Positions 1-7,763 of a stretch of DNA of 64,000 nucleotides are shown piece by piece (position 1 is the stretch's first letter; each line of letters opens with the position of its first letter). This DNA is from Burkholderiales bacterium. GTDB lineage: Bacteria > Pseudomonadota > Gammaproteobacteria > Burkholderiales > Burkholderiaceae_B. The notes beneath the pieces were generated by a model that made no database searches, was not told where the DNA came from, and saw nothing but the letters and a program-made list of their open reading frames with translations. The DNA lies in contig JAJTEM010000001.1 of assembly GCA_021299735.1 (NCBI GenBank), positions 304,624-368,623 on the forward strand. The letters run 5' to 3'. Position numbers and translations under genes: made by a program.

Positions 1-1
1 T

Positions 2-358
2 AAAAGCATTTTGGGCGTTTTCATTCGCCGGGTGGCGCCTTACAGCAGGCCGCGCCTGTTTATCATGAGCCACCCGCGTATGCGCCCGCTCAACGGGCTT
101 GTGCTTGCTTTCGCGGGGCTCACCATGGCAGCACCGGTGCCTTTTGCCTCATTTGACAATGTGCTGCCGGCAGCCGCCATGGTCAGCATTACCTTTGGTT
201 TACGGGTGCGTGATGGCAGGCTGGTGCTGGCTGGTTACGTGTTCACCGTGCTGGCCGCTTTGCTGGTGGTGCTGTTGTGGTGGGGTGGCTATGCGGCTTT
301 CATGTGGATTTCAAGGCAGCCGTGGGCTAGTCAGTGGCTGGGCTGGCTTTTTTCCTGA
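2..358 (+). CDS. ExoD-family membrane protein, C-terminal part (5' end outside window)
   Basis: The reading frame is open from the window edge to a TGA at 356-358, so only the C-terminal ~118 residues are seen. They resemble the ExoD (exopolysaccharide synthesis) family: an RPR..F stretch, a short segment rich in Pro and Phe (PVPFASFDNVLPA), a phrase like FGLRVRDGRLVLAG, and two hydrophobic membrane segments. ExoD proteins are small inner-membrane proteins first linked to exopolysaccharide production in rhizobia; their biochemical role is unknown. No link to the downstream leucine-degradation genes is evident. Family assignment rests on the motif pattern only, and the true start is outside the window. 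Confidence 0.6.
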   Translation, partial: KSILGVFIRRVAPYSRPRLFIMSHPRMRPLNGLVLAFAGLTMAAPVPFASFDNVLPAAAMVSITFGLRVRDGRLVLAGYVFTVLAALLVVLLWWGGYAAFMWISRQPWASQWLGWLFS

Positions 359-440
359 CAAGGCGCAAGCTACCTCGTGAAGTATCCCCTAAGTTCGTTA
401 GAATCAGGGGAACACCCCCAATATGGAGCCGAATAGCACC

Positions 441-1049
441 ATGAATACCAAACAAACGATTGATTTTTATTTCGACCTGACTAGCCCCTACAGCTATGTG
501 GCTGCCGAGCAAATCGAAGAAATTGCCGCCGCAGGCAAACGCAAGGTGAATTACAAGCCCACCTTGTTGGGCTTTGTGTTCAAAAGCACGGGCAACACCG
601 CCCCAATGATGAACCCGGCCAAGGGCAAATATTCTGCGAAAGACTTTGCACGTACTGCGCGTTTTCATGGTTTGCAAATCAATTGGCCCAAAAAATTCCC
701 GATCAATGCCACCACTGCATCGCGTGCCATTTTGCAGGTGTTGAACACTCAGCCTGAAAAGGCGGGCGAATTGACCCGTGCGCTGTACAAAGCGTATTTC
801 GTGACCGGTCAGGATATTACTGAGGACAGCGTGGTGGCCGAAGTGGCCCAATCGATTGGGCTGGATGGTGCAGCTTTAGTTGCAGGTGCTCAAAACGACA
901 CAGTCAAAGAACAAATGAAAAATGCAGTACAGGAATCGATTGATGCTGGCATGTTTGGCGCACCGTATTTTGTGGTGGACGGTGAAGCCTTCTGGGGCCA
1001 GGACCGCATGGAACAATTGCGCCGCTGGGTTGTAGAGGGGCCGTTTTAA
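441..1049 (+). CDS. 2-hydroxychromene-2-carboxylate isomerase / DsbA-family (kappa GST-like) protein
   Basis: About 202 residues with the thioredoxin-like DsbA/GST-kappa fold. The N-terminal FDLTSPYSY motif (residues ~11-19) places Ser15 where DsbA has its first active-site Cys, which is the hallmark of hydroxychromene carboxylate isomerases. Conserved late motifs include [11 protein letters not shown] and FWGQDR. The ATG at 441 is preferred over the in-frame ATG at 423 because a GGAG lies about 12 bases upstream and the motif spacing fits. The gene ends 2 bases before mccB and is probably co-transcribed with it. In this setting it may act on an acyl or glutathione intermediate rather than in naphthalene breakdown; the substrate is unknown. 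Confidence 0.8.
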   Translation: MNTKQTIDFYFDLTSPYSYVAAEQIEEIAAAGKRKVNYKPTLLGFVFKSTGNTAPMMNPAKGKYSAKDFARTARFHGLQINWPKKFPINATTASRAILQVLNTQPEKAGELTRALYKAYFVTGQDITEDSVVAEVAQSIGLDGAALVAGAQNDTVKEQMKNAVQESIDAGMFGAPYFVVDGEAFWGQDRMEQLRRWVVEGPF

Positions 1050-1051
1050 AC

Positions 1052-2662
1052 ATGGCTGTTCTCGATTCCAACAATGTAAAAAACCGCCCCGATTTTGCCG
1101 CCAATTCAGCAGCGCTAAAAAAACTGGTGGATGAATTAAAAGCCAACTTGGCAGTGGTGGCGCAAGGTGGCGGCAAGGTTGCCAATGAACGCCACACTGC
1201 CCGCGGCAAATTATTGCCCCGCGAACGCGTGGCCGGGTTGCTCGATCCTGGTTCGCCATTTCTTGAACTGGCGCCTTTGGCCGCTTGGGGCATGTATGGC
1301 GGCGCTGCGCCCGGGGCGGGTGCTATTGCAGGTATTGGCCGCGTAAGTGGTGTGGACTGCATGATTGTGTGCAACGACGCCACGGTGAAAGGCGGCACCT
1401 ACTATCCACTTTCTGTGAAAAAGCACCTGCGTGCGCAGGAAGTGGCTGCCGAGAACAATTTGCCCTGTATTTATTTGGTGGATTCCGGTGGCGCCAACCT
1501 GCCCAACCAGGACGAAGTATTTCCTGATCGCGATCATTTTGGTCGTATTTTTTTCAACCAAGCCAATATGAGTGCGCAGGGCATTGCGCAAATTGCGGTG
1601 GTGATGGGCAGTTGTACTGCCGGTGGTGCTTATGTGCCCGCCATGAGCGATGAAGCCATTATTGTGAAAAACCAGGCCACGATTTTTCTGGGTGGCCCAC
1701 CCTTGGTGCAAGCTGCCACGGGTGAAATTGTAAGTGCGGAAGAATTGGGCGGTGCTGATGTGCACACTAGGCTTTCCGGCGTGGCCGATCACTTGGCTGA
1801 GAATGATCAACATGCCTTGGAAATTGCACGGCGCATTGTGGCCAATCTGGGGCGCCCCGAGAAACGTTACCCCTGGGCTTTGAGCGAATCGAAAGAGCCG
1901 CTTTACAGCGCCGAAGAAATTTACGGCATTGTGCCCACCGATGCGAAAAAACCTTTTGATGTACGCGACATCATTGCCCGCCTGGTGGATGGCAGCGAAT
2001 TCGATGAATTCAAGGCCCGCTTCGGCAGCACACTGGTGTGCGGTTTTGCTCGCCTGTATGGCATGCCAGTGGGCATTGTGGCCAACAACGGCATTTTGTT
2101 TTCAGAATCGGCCCAGAAGGGAGCGCACTTCATCGAGCTGTGTTGCCAGCGCAAAATTCCGCTCGTATTTTTGCAAAATATCACTGGCTTTATGGTGGGC
2201 AAGAAAGTAGAAAACGAAGGCATCGCACGCCATGGTGCAAAAATGGTGATGGCAGTGGCTTGCGCAAAGGTACCAAAATTCACAGTGGTGATTGGTGGAT
2301 CATTCGGTGCAGGCAACTACGGCATGTGTGGGCGTGCCTACAGCCCGCGCTTTATGTGGATGTGGCCGAATGCCCGAATCAGCGTAATGGGTGGTGAACA
2401 AGCCGCTGGGGTGTTGGCCACCGTAAAGCGCAATCAAATTGAAGCCAAGGGTGGTAGCTGGAGCAAGGAAGAAGAGGCTGAATTCAAGGCCCCCACGCTG
2501 AAGCAGTTTGATGAGCAAAGCCAACCTTATTACGCAACAGCGCGGCTGTGGGACGATGGTTTAATCGACCCAGCCGATACACGTCGCATTTTGGGCATGG
2601 CCATTTCAGCCAGCCTGAATGCCGATATTCCTGAGACGAAGTTTGGCGTATATCGGATGTAA
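1052..2662 (+). CDS. mccB: methylcrotonoyl-CoA carboxylase, beta (carboxyltransferase) subunit
   Basis: A 536-residue carboxyltransferase of the crotonase-like acyl-CoA carboxylase family; length is normal for MCC-beta/LiuB. It moves the carboxyl group from biotin on the alpha subunit to 3-methylcrotonyl-CoA in leucine degradation. Visible family motifs are the N-terminal [17 protein letters not shown] stretch, the SGGANLP motif, [16 protein letters not shown], and the second-half [16 protein letters not shown] oxyanion-hole region. Start ATG is 2 bases after the preceding stop, so translation is likely coupled. The partner alpha subunit is at 4680, separated by three genes. The MCC assignment rather than geranyl-CoA carboxylase is supported by the adjacent hydratase and HMG-CoA lyase. 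Confidence 0.93.
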   Translation: MAVLDSNNVKNRPDFAANSAALKKLVDELKANLAVVAQGGGKVANERHTARGKLLPRERVAGLLDPGSPFLELAPLAAWGMYGGAAPGAGAIAGIGRVSGVDCMIVCNDATVKGGTYYPLSVKKHLRAQEVAAENNLPCIYLVDSGGANLPNQDEVFPDRDHFGRIFFNQANMSAQGIAQIAVVMGSCTAGGAYVPAMSDEAIIVKNQATIFLGGPPLVQAATGEIVSAEELGGADVHTRLSGVADHLAENDQHALEIARRIVANLGRPEKRYPWALSESKEPLYSAEEIYGIVPTDAKKPFDVRDIIARLVDGSEFDEFKARFGSTLVCGFARLYGMPVGIVANNGILFSESAQKGAHFIELCCQRKIPLVFLQNITGFMVGKKVENEGIARHGAKMVMAVACAKVPKFTVVIGGSFGAGNYGMCGRAYSPRFMWMWPNARISVMGGEQAAGVLATVKRNQIEAKGGSWSKEEEAEFKAPTLKQFDEQSQPYYATARLWDDGLIDPADTRRILGMAISASLNADIPETKFGVYRM

Positions 2663-2722
2663 GTGCGCGGATGTAAATGCGCGAATGCGAATGTGTACAA
2701 GAATAAAAACGGAGACAACACC

Positions 2723-3532
2723 ATGACCGAACAAACAAACGACAAACCTGTGATTGAAACCCGCAAGGGAAAGGCGGTGTGGTTAACGCTAAACCGCCCG
2801 CACATTAAAAACGCGATGAACGGCGAAATGATTGCCATGCTGGTGGAAGCCTTTCAACGCTTGGGCGCCGATGCGGATACTCGTGCCATTGTGCTGGCTG
2901 CCAACGGTGATACGTTTTGTTCGGGTGCAGATTTAAGCTACATGATGCAAATGGCGCAGCAGGCCACTGCTGCTTCCAATACAAACCAGCAAAGTGCCAT
3001 TACCTTGACCAGTTTGTTTCGCGGTATTGCGGAATGCCCCAAGCCTGTGGTGGCCCGTGTGCATGGCTTGTGTCTGGCCGGTGCAACTGGGCTGGTCAGC
3101 GCAAGCGACATTATTGTGGCCAGCAACAATGTGAAGTTCAGCTTGCCGGAAGTAAAGCGTGGTTTGATTCCCGCCACCATTAGCCCCTATGTGGTGCAAG
3201 CCATGGGTGTGCAGGCAGCACGCCGCTATTTTCTTACTGGCGAAACATTCACTGCCGAGAAAGCCTATGAATTGGGCATGGTGCATGAATTGACCACCCC
3301 TGACACGCTGGATGCCAAACTGGAATCAATTCTTGCCGAGTTTGATAGCTGCGCGCCCGATGCAATGGCCGCCTGCAAAAAACTGGTACGCGATGTTTCC
3401 CGCATGGACATTACAGCCGATGAAACACACGCCGAAGTTGCAGCTCGCCTTGCAGCAGTGCGCGGCAGTGCCGAGGCTGCCGAGGGTATGATGGCATTCA
3501 TGGAAAAACGCAAACCAGCCTGGATGAATTAA
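2723..3532 (+). CDS. enoyl-CoA hydratase family, probable 3-methylglutaconyl-CoA hydratase
   Basis: A 269-residue crotonase-fold protein. The start at 2723 is chosen because GGAG lies at 2711-2714, about 8 bases upstream; the in-frame extension back to 2663 is Cys/Asn-rich and unlike the family. Crotonase motifs are LNRPHIKNAMN near the N terminus, GDTFCSGADL (first oxyanion loop), RVHGLCLAGATGLV (second oxyanion loop) and LPEVKRGLIPA. Position between the MCC subunits and upstream of HMG-CoA lyase points to hydration of 3-methylglutaconyl-CoA to HMG-CoA (LiuC role). Substrate is inferred from neighbours; the family as a whole is secure. Confidence 0.85.
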   Translation: MTEQTNDKPVIETRKGKAVWLTLNRPHIKNAMNGEMIAMLVEAFQRLGADADTRAIVLAANGDTFCSGADLSYMMQMAQQATAASNTNQQSAITLTSLFRGIAECPKPVVARVHGLCLAGATGLVSASDIIVASNNVKFSLPEVKRGLIPATISPYVVQAMGVQAARRYFLTGETFTAEKAYELGMVHELTTPDTLDAKLESILAEFDSCAPDAMAACKKLVRDVSRMDITADETHAEVAARLAAVRGSAEAAEGMMAFMEKRKPAWMN

Positions 3533-3558
3533 AGGGGCTACAAGCCACTGAAAGCGAC

Positions 3559-4119
3559 CTAGAAGCGATAGCCCCCGCTCACATTCATGCCATCGATTTC
3601 AATGCCGTCATCATTGAAAAGGCTTTCATAGCCAACCCGAAAATTAAAAGGCCCGGTGTTGTACATCACACCAAAACCATAGCCCAAACTTGAATTGGAT
3701 TCGCTGGTTTGAATACCGGGGCCTGTTGTGCTCAGTTTGGTTTGCCCTGCACCAACAGATCCGTAAAGAGAAAAGCCCGTGCTGATAATAGGTAGCCGGC
3801 CCACCAGGTTAAGGCCGATGTAGTGGTCCAGTTCCCTGCGTGTGTTGTTGATTGATGTGCTGTTGGTGCCTTTCAACCCTTTGGCTTCAAGCCAGATGTT
3901 ATTCGTCAGCGGCAGGCCGGCATTCACGCCGATTGCATCCGCTTTCCAGGTGGCGTTGGGCAGGGTGTCCAGTTTTATTTTCAGCGATGTTTGCGTAATG
4001 CCAATAAAAGGCGAAGGTTTGGCCTGGCTTGTTGTGTGGTTGCCGTGTGCAGCGGCGGCATTGCTTGCGCTTGCCAAAACAAGTGCGAGCAATGTAGTGA
4101 CGAATGTTGTATTGGGCAT
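3559..4119 (-). CDS. outer-membrane beta-barrel protein with signal peptide
   Basis: A 186-residue exported protein. The N terminus is a signal peptide (about residues 1-24, ending in the SNAAAA/HG region). The rest alternates polar and hydrophobic residues in strands, is rich in Gly, Asn, Ser and Thr, and ends in GGYRF, the terminal aromatic typical of BAM-assembled barrels. It resembles small OmpW/OmpA-like or 'outer membrane beta-barrel domain' proteins. It lies on the opposite strand in the middle of the leucine-degradation cluster, converging on the hydratase gene. Its ligand is unknown; transport of a branched-chain acid or terpenoid substrate would be speculation. Confidence 0.6.
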   Translation of the reverse strand: MPNTTFVTTLLALVLASASNAAAAHGNHTTSQAKPSPFIGITQTSLKIKLDTLPNATWKADAIGVNAGLPLTNNIWLEAKGLKGTNSTSINNTRRELDHYIGLNLVGRLPIISTGFSLYGSVGAGQTKLSTTGPGIQTSESNSSLGYGFGVMYNTGPFNFRVGYESLFNDDGIEIDGMNVSGGYRF

Positions 4120-4285
4120 CTTGAAAATATGGTCGTTGGTGTTGTTGGTTCATCAGTTCGGTAACGGCATTCCCAGGAAAGTTCATGGTGTAGGTGCGGT
4201 CTGGCTGTGTGCCCGGTTACCCAAGGTACTGGTTTCACTTGTTTCCAAAGCATGGCAGGCTTATGTTTTTAACGTGGAGAAAGCC

Positions 4286-4579
4286 ATGTTTCCATGGATG
4301 TGGTTGTACGCACCCCAGCTTCATTTTCCCTTTAGCGGTCATGTGCAGCAGCAGATCAGGCCAGAGCTGGAGTGGTTTTTCAAAGGAATACATCCGCAGT
4401 CGGGCAAAGCGGAGCTGGAGCAGAAAGCTTTTGAAATTGCCAGTTATGGCAGGCAATTGGGCCTGATCACCGAAGTGCTGATTGATCTTGCAGGTCAAAT
4501 GCCCATGCAAACCCCCGAGGGGCAAGTTGCCTTGAAACGCCTGCAAGCAATTGCCGCGCAAATTAACCAGTTGAAGTGA
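4286..4579 (+). CDS. small hypothetical protein in liu cluster
   Basis: A 97-residue protein that I do not recognise. The start at 4286 has a strong Shine-Dalgarno (GTGGAGA, about 7 bases upstream). A longer open frame reaching back to 3842 is rejected because it runs antisense through the barrel gene. The protein starts with an aromatic-rich stretch (MFPWMWLY), has no signal peptide or clear membrane helix, and its second half looks helical with a Q/L-rich C terminus. It lies 100 bases upstream of mccA and on the same strand. A role in short-chain acyl-CoA metabolism or polyhydroxyalkanoate granules is possible only by location. Confidence 0.6.
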   Translation: MFPWMWLYAPQLHFPFSGHVQQQIRPELEWFFKGIHPQSGKAELEQKAFEIASYGRQLGLITEVLIDLAGQMPMQTPEGQVALKRLQAIAAQINQLK

Positions 4580-4615
4580 CGTTTCATAATGGTGGTTCCA
4601 ATTCCGTGTGGGCTG

Positions 4616-4644
4616 CGGTGACTTCTTCGGCTTCATCCTATAAT
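4616..4644 (+). promoter_or_regulatory. putative sigma-70 promoter for mccA-mvaB, overlapped by a small palindrome
   Basis: A perfect -10 box TATAAT lies at 4639-4644, 35 bases upstream of the mccA start. The -35 (CGGTGA at 4616-4621, 17-bp spacer) is weak. Directly after the -10 is a 5-3-5 palindrome TCAGGAAACCTGA (4644-4656), a plausible operator or initial-transcribed-region site. This supports mccA and the lyase gene having their own promoter apart from mccB. Confidence 0.45.
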
Positions 4645-4679
4645 CAGGAAACCTGAATTCCAAAGACGCATGCGCCAGA

Positions 4680-6773
4680 ATGTTTTCAAAAATCCTGATT
4701 GCCAACCGGGGCGAAATCGCCCGTCGAATCAACCGCACTGCGCAGGCCATGGGTATTCACACCGTGGCTGTGTATTCCAGTGTAGACGCGCATGCCTTGC
4801 ATGTGCAGGAATGCAATGAGGCGGTTTGCCTGGGCGAGCCTGAGGCCGCACACAGTTACTTGAACATCGACAAAGTAATTGCTGCTGCCAAGCAAACCGG
4901 CGCACAAGCGATACACCCGGGTTACGGTTTTTTGTCCGAAAATGCCGCATTCGCGCAGGGTTGTGCAAATGCAAACATCACCTTCATCGGGCCGGGCGTA
5001 GACGCCATTCGGATCATGGGCAGCAAAAGCGAGGCCAAGGCTTGCGTGCAGCCTGCAGGTGTGCCGCTGATTCCAGGTTACTTTGGCGCAGACCAATCGC
5101 TGAATACTTTGCAGTTGGAGGCAGAACGAATTGGCTTTCCGCTGATGATCAAGGCTGTGGCCGGCGGTGGTGGCAAGGGCATACGAATTGTGAACAGTGC
5201 AAGTGATTTGCAGGCTGCACTTGAAAGTTGCCAGCGCGAGGCCAAAAATGCATTTGGTGACGCCACCGTGATGCTGGAAAAACAGATCATCAAACCACGC
5301 CATGTGGAAGTGCAGGTGTTTGCTGACACTCATGGCAATGTGGTGCATTTGTTTGAACGCGACTGTTCTGCACAACGCCGACACCAGAAAGTAATTGAGG
5401 AAGCACCTGCATTCGGGCTCACCGAACAACAACGTGAGGCCTTCGGCCGTACAGCAGTGCAAGTGGCCAAGGCGGTAAATTATGTGGGCGCGGGCACTGT
5501 TGAGTTTTTGCTCGATGCACGCGGCGAATTCTATTTCATGGAAATGAACACCCGCCTGCAAGTGGAGCACCCGGTGACCGAAATGATCACCGGGTTTGAC
5601 TTGGTGCAATGGCAAATTGAAATTGCTGCTGGTTTGCCGCTGCCCGCCACACAGGAAACCATACACATCGATGGCCATGCCTTTGAAGCACGCCTATATG
5701 CCGAGAACCCGGAGCAGGGCTTTTTGCCAGCAATTGGTACAGTTGAATTGTGGGAAGCACCCGATGCGATCGAGTTTCGTACAGGTACGCACGCAGGCCG
5801 CACTGCGGGAATTCGCCTGGATTCTTCCATGCGCTCAGGCTTGGCTGTGTCGCCATATTACGACCCCATGGTGGGCAAGCTGATTACCTGGGCACCCACG
5901 CGTGAAGCCGCTTTGAACAAGCTTGCCAACGCCTTGGCGCAATTGCGTTGTGTGGGTGTGAAAAACAATTTGGCCTGGTTGCGCAGCCTTTGCTTGAACC
6001 CTGAATTTGCGGCTGGTGGGTACGATACTGGATTGATCGACAGAATGACCGACCGAAATACCGTGCAAGCCAATTCGGCACCCATTGCAGGCGCCATTGA
6101 GGCCAACACCTTACAGGCCTTAGTAGGCCTTGCGCGTTGGGCCTTGCATCAGTATGCGGTGAACAAAAACGCCACAAACAGCAGCGATCCGCTAGCAATG
6201 CCAGATGGCTTTTATTCAAGCTCGCCTCCTTTGCGCGCAGACCGCTGGCTTGGTCGCGAGTTGGGTCGCGATGTGCCTTTGACCACTCACACTCATGTGC
6301 TTTTGCGTGGTGAGCACGCCCATGTGCAAAGTGCCACTTGGGCTATGCAGTTTGCTTTGGGTCAGCAGGAAAAACTGGGTGCTTTGCCGCGCTTGAAAGG
6401 GCGCATTGAAAGTGGTCCCCACACGGGTCAATTATTTGACTTGATTTGGTACGGCGACAACCTCTGCGTGCATGTGGGTAATGAGCAGATCAACCTGCAA
6501 TGGCAGAACCCGGCACACATTCGTGCTGACCAAGGGCACGATGCACACGGTGTTGCTGCGCCCATGCCCGGCAAAGTATTTGCTGTGTTTGTGAAGGTGG
6601 GCGACACTGTCAAAAAGGGGCAGCCCTTGATTGGCTTGGAGGCCATGAAAATGGAACACACCTTGAACTCACCGTGTGATGGTGTGGTGCAAGCGATACC
6701 GCATCCGGTGGGTGAGCAGGTGACCGAGGGCACTGAGCTTATTCATTTTTTAGAAGACGACGTTTCAAAATGA
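4680..6773 (+). CDS. mccA: methylcrotonoyl-CoA carboxylase, alpha (biotin-containing) subunit
   Basis: A 697-residue biotin-dependent carboxylase subunit. Order of domains: biotin carboxylase N domain (starting FSKILIANRGEIARRI), ATP-grasp domain with the Gly-rich loop AGGGGKGIRIV and the EMNTRLQVEHPVTE catalytic motif, BC C domain, a BT-like linker, and a C-terminal biotinyl domain with EAMKMEH, the biotin-accepting lysine being about residue 657. It carboxylates biotin with bicarbonate and ATP for MCC-beta. Somewhat longer than typical MCC-alpha (about 655-670). The Shine-Dalgarno is weak but the start fits the family N terminus exactly. The stop overlaps the next start by 4 bases (ATGA). 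Confidence 0.93.
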   Translation: MFSKILIANRGEIARRINRTAQAMGIHTVAVYSSVDAHALHVQECNEAVCLGEPEAAHSYLNIDKVIAAAKQTGAQAIHPGYGFLSENAAFAQGCANANITFIGPGVDAIRIMGSKSEAKACVQPAGVPLIPGYFGADQSLNTLQLEAERIGFPLMIKAVAGGGGKGIRIVNSASDLQAALESCQREAKNAFGDATVMLEKQIIKPRHVEVQVFADTHGNVVHLFERDCSAQRRHQKVIEEAPAFGLTEQQREAFGRTAVQVAKAVNYVGAGTVEFLLDARGEFYFMEMNTRLQVEHPVTEMITGFDLVQWQIEIAAGLPLPATQETIHIDGHAFEARLYAENPEQGFLPAIGTVELWEAPDAIEFRTGTHAGRTAGIRLDSSMRSGLAVSPYYDPMVGKLITWAPTREAALNKLANALAQLRCVGVKNNLAWLRSLCLNPEFAAGGYDTGLIDRMTDRNTVQANSAPIAGAIEANTLQALVGLARWALHQYAVNKNATNSSDPLAMPDGFYSSSPPLRADRWLGRELGRDVPLTTHTHVLLRGEHAHVQSATWAMQFALGQQEKLGALPRLKGRIESGPHTGQLFDLIWYGDNLCVHVGNEQINLQWQNPAHIRADQGHDAHGVAAPMPGKVFAVFVKVGDTVKKGQPLIGLEAMKMEHTLNSPCDGVVQAIPHPVGEQVTEGTELIHFLEDDVSK

Positions 6774-7714
6774 GCATCATCAAACTTCCAGGCCAGGTGA
6801 CCCTTGTAGAAGTAGGCCCACGCGATGGCCTTCAGAACGAGAAAACACCCATTTCCACTGCCATCAAAATTGACTTGTGCAAAAAGTTAATTGAGGCAGG
6901 TGTTCACAGGCTGGAAGCTGCTGCATTCGTGTCTCCGAAGTGGGTGCCACAAATGGCTGACGGCGCCGATGTGTTGGCTGGCCTGCAAGCATCGCCAGAA
7001 TTGAAAAGCCACGCTGTTTCTTATTCGGCCTTGGTGCCCAACCTAAGGGGTATGGAAGCTGCGATCGAGGCGGGTGTGCATGAAGCGGTGGTGTTTACTG
7101 CGGCTTCCGAGGCGTTTACTCAAAAAAACATCAATTGCACCATTGCCGAAAGCATTGAGCGCTTTAAACCCGTGGCTGAACTGGCCCGGGCGCACAACAT
7201 TCACTTGCGTGGCTCCATTTCATGCGCGTTGGGTTGCCCCTATCAAGGCGAGGTGCCCGTGCAAAGTGCTGCTGAAGTGGCTTTGCGTTTGCAACAAATT
7301 GGCGTGCAGGAATTTGATGTGGCCGACACCATTGGTGTGGGTACTGCACTGCGCGTAAGCCAGGTGTTCGAGGCGGTGGGTCTCAGCGTGGGTTTGCAAA
7401 ACGTCGCAGGCCATTTTCACGACACCTATGGTCAGGCCTTGGCCAATATTCTGGCTGCCTTGCAGTTGGGGGTGTCTACCTTTCACAGTTCGATTGCCGG
7501 CCTGGGTGGTTGCCCTTATGCGAAAGGTGCAACCGGCAACGTGGCCACTGAGGACGTGGTGTATTTGCTGCAAGGCATGGGTATTGAAACCGGGCTGGAC
7601 CTGAACAAACTGGTGCAAACCGGCGCATGGATTTCGGGCAGCATTGGCAAGCCTTATATTAGCCGTGCTGGCCGCGCTGTGTGGAATAAATTGAATGCAG
7701 AAACCACTGCTTGA
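6770..7714 (+). CDS. mvaB: hydroxymethylglutaryl-CoA lyase
   Basis: A 314-residue TIM-barrel lyase of the HMGL-like (DRE-TIM) superfamily. It cleaves HMG-CoA to acetyl-CoA and acetoacetate, the last step of leucine catabolism. Seen in sequence: the VEVGPRDGLQNEK motif with metal/substrate ligands near the N terminus, the GHFHDTYGQAL metal-binding HxH motif, and the catalytic loop GLGGCPYAKGATGN with its Cys. The start overlaps the mccA stop by 4 bases, showing translational coupling. Liu-type gene name liuE would be equivalent. Confidence 0.93.
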   Translation: MSIIKLPGQVTLVEVGPRDGLQNEKTPISTAIKIDLCKKLIEAGVHRLEAAAFVSPKWVPQMADGADVLAGLQASPELKSHAVSYSALVPNLRGMEAAIEAGVHEAVVFTAASEAFTQKNINCTIAESIERFKPVAELARAHNIHLRGSISCALGCPYQGEVPVQSAAEVALRLQQIGVQEFDVADTIGVGTALRVSQVFEAVGLSVGLQNVAGHFHDTYGQALANILAALQLGVSTFHSSIAGLGGCPYAKGATGNVATEDVVYLLQGMGIETGLDLNKLVQTGAWISGSIGKPYISRAGRAVWNKLNAETTA

Positions 7715-7763
7715 GTTTGCAATGGGTTTTCAATAAATTTTCAGCAGGCTGTGGGCTCGACTG

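Noticed and set aside
3534..3575. GGGGCTA/TAGCCCC inverted repeat between convergent genes
   Set aside because: Only 7 bp with a 28-base loop and no T tract, and it extends into the barrel gene; too weak to call a terminator.
3842..4579. A 245-residue plus-strand frame overlapping the beta-barrel gene
   Set aside because: Its first 148 codons lie antisense to the well-supported barrel gene; only the last 97 codons, from the ATG at 4286 with a strong ribosome site, are kept.
4686..5678. A 330-residue minus-strand frame opposite mccA
   Set aside because: Cys/His-rich antisense of a strongly conserved biotin carboxylase domain, with no family-like motif of its own.
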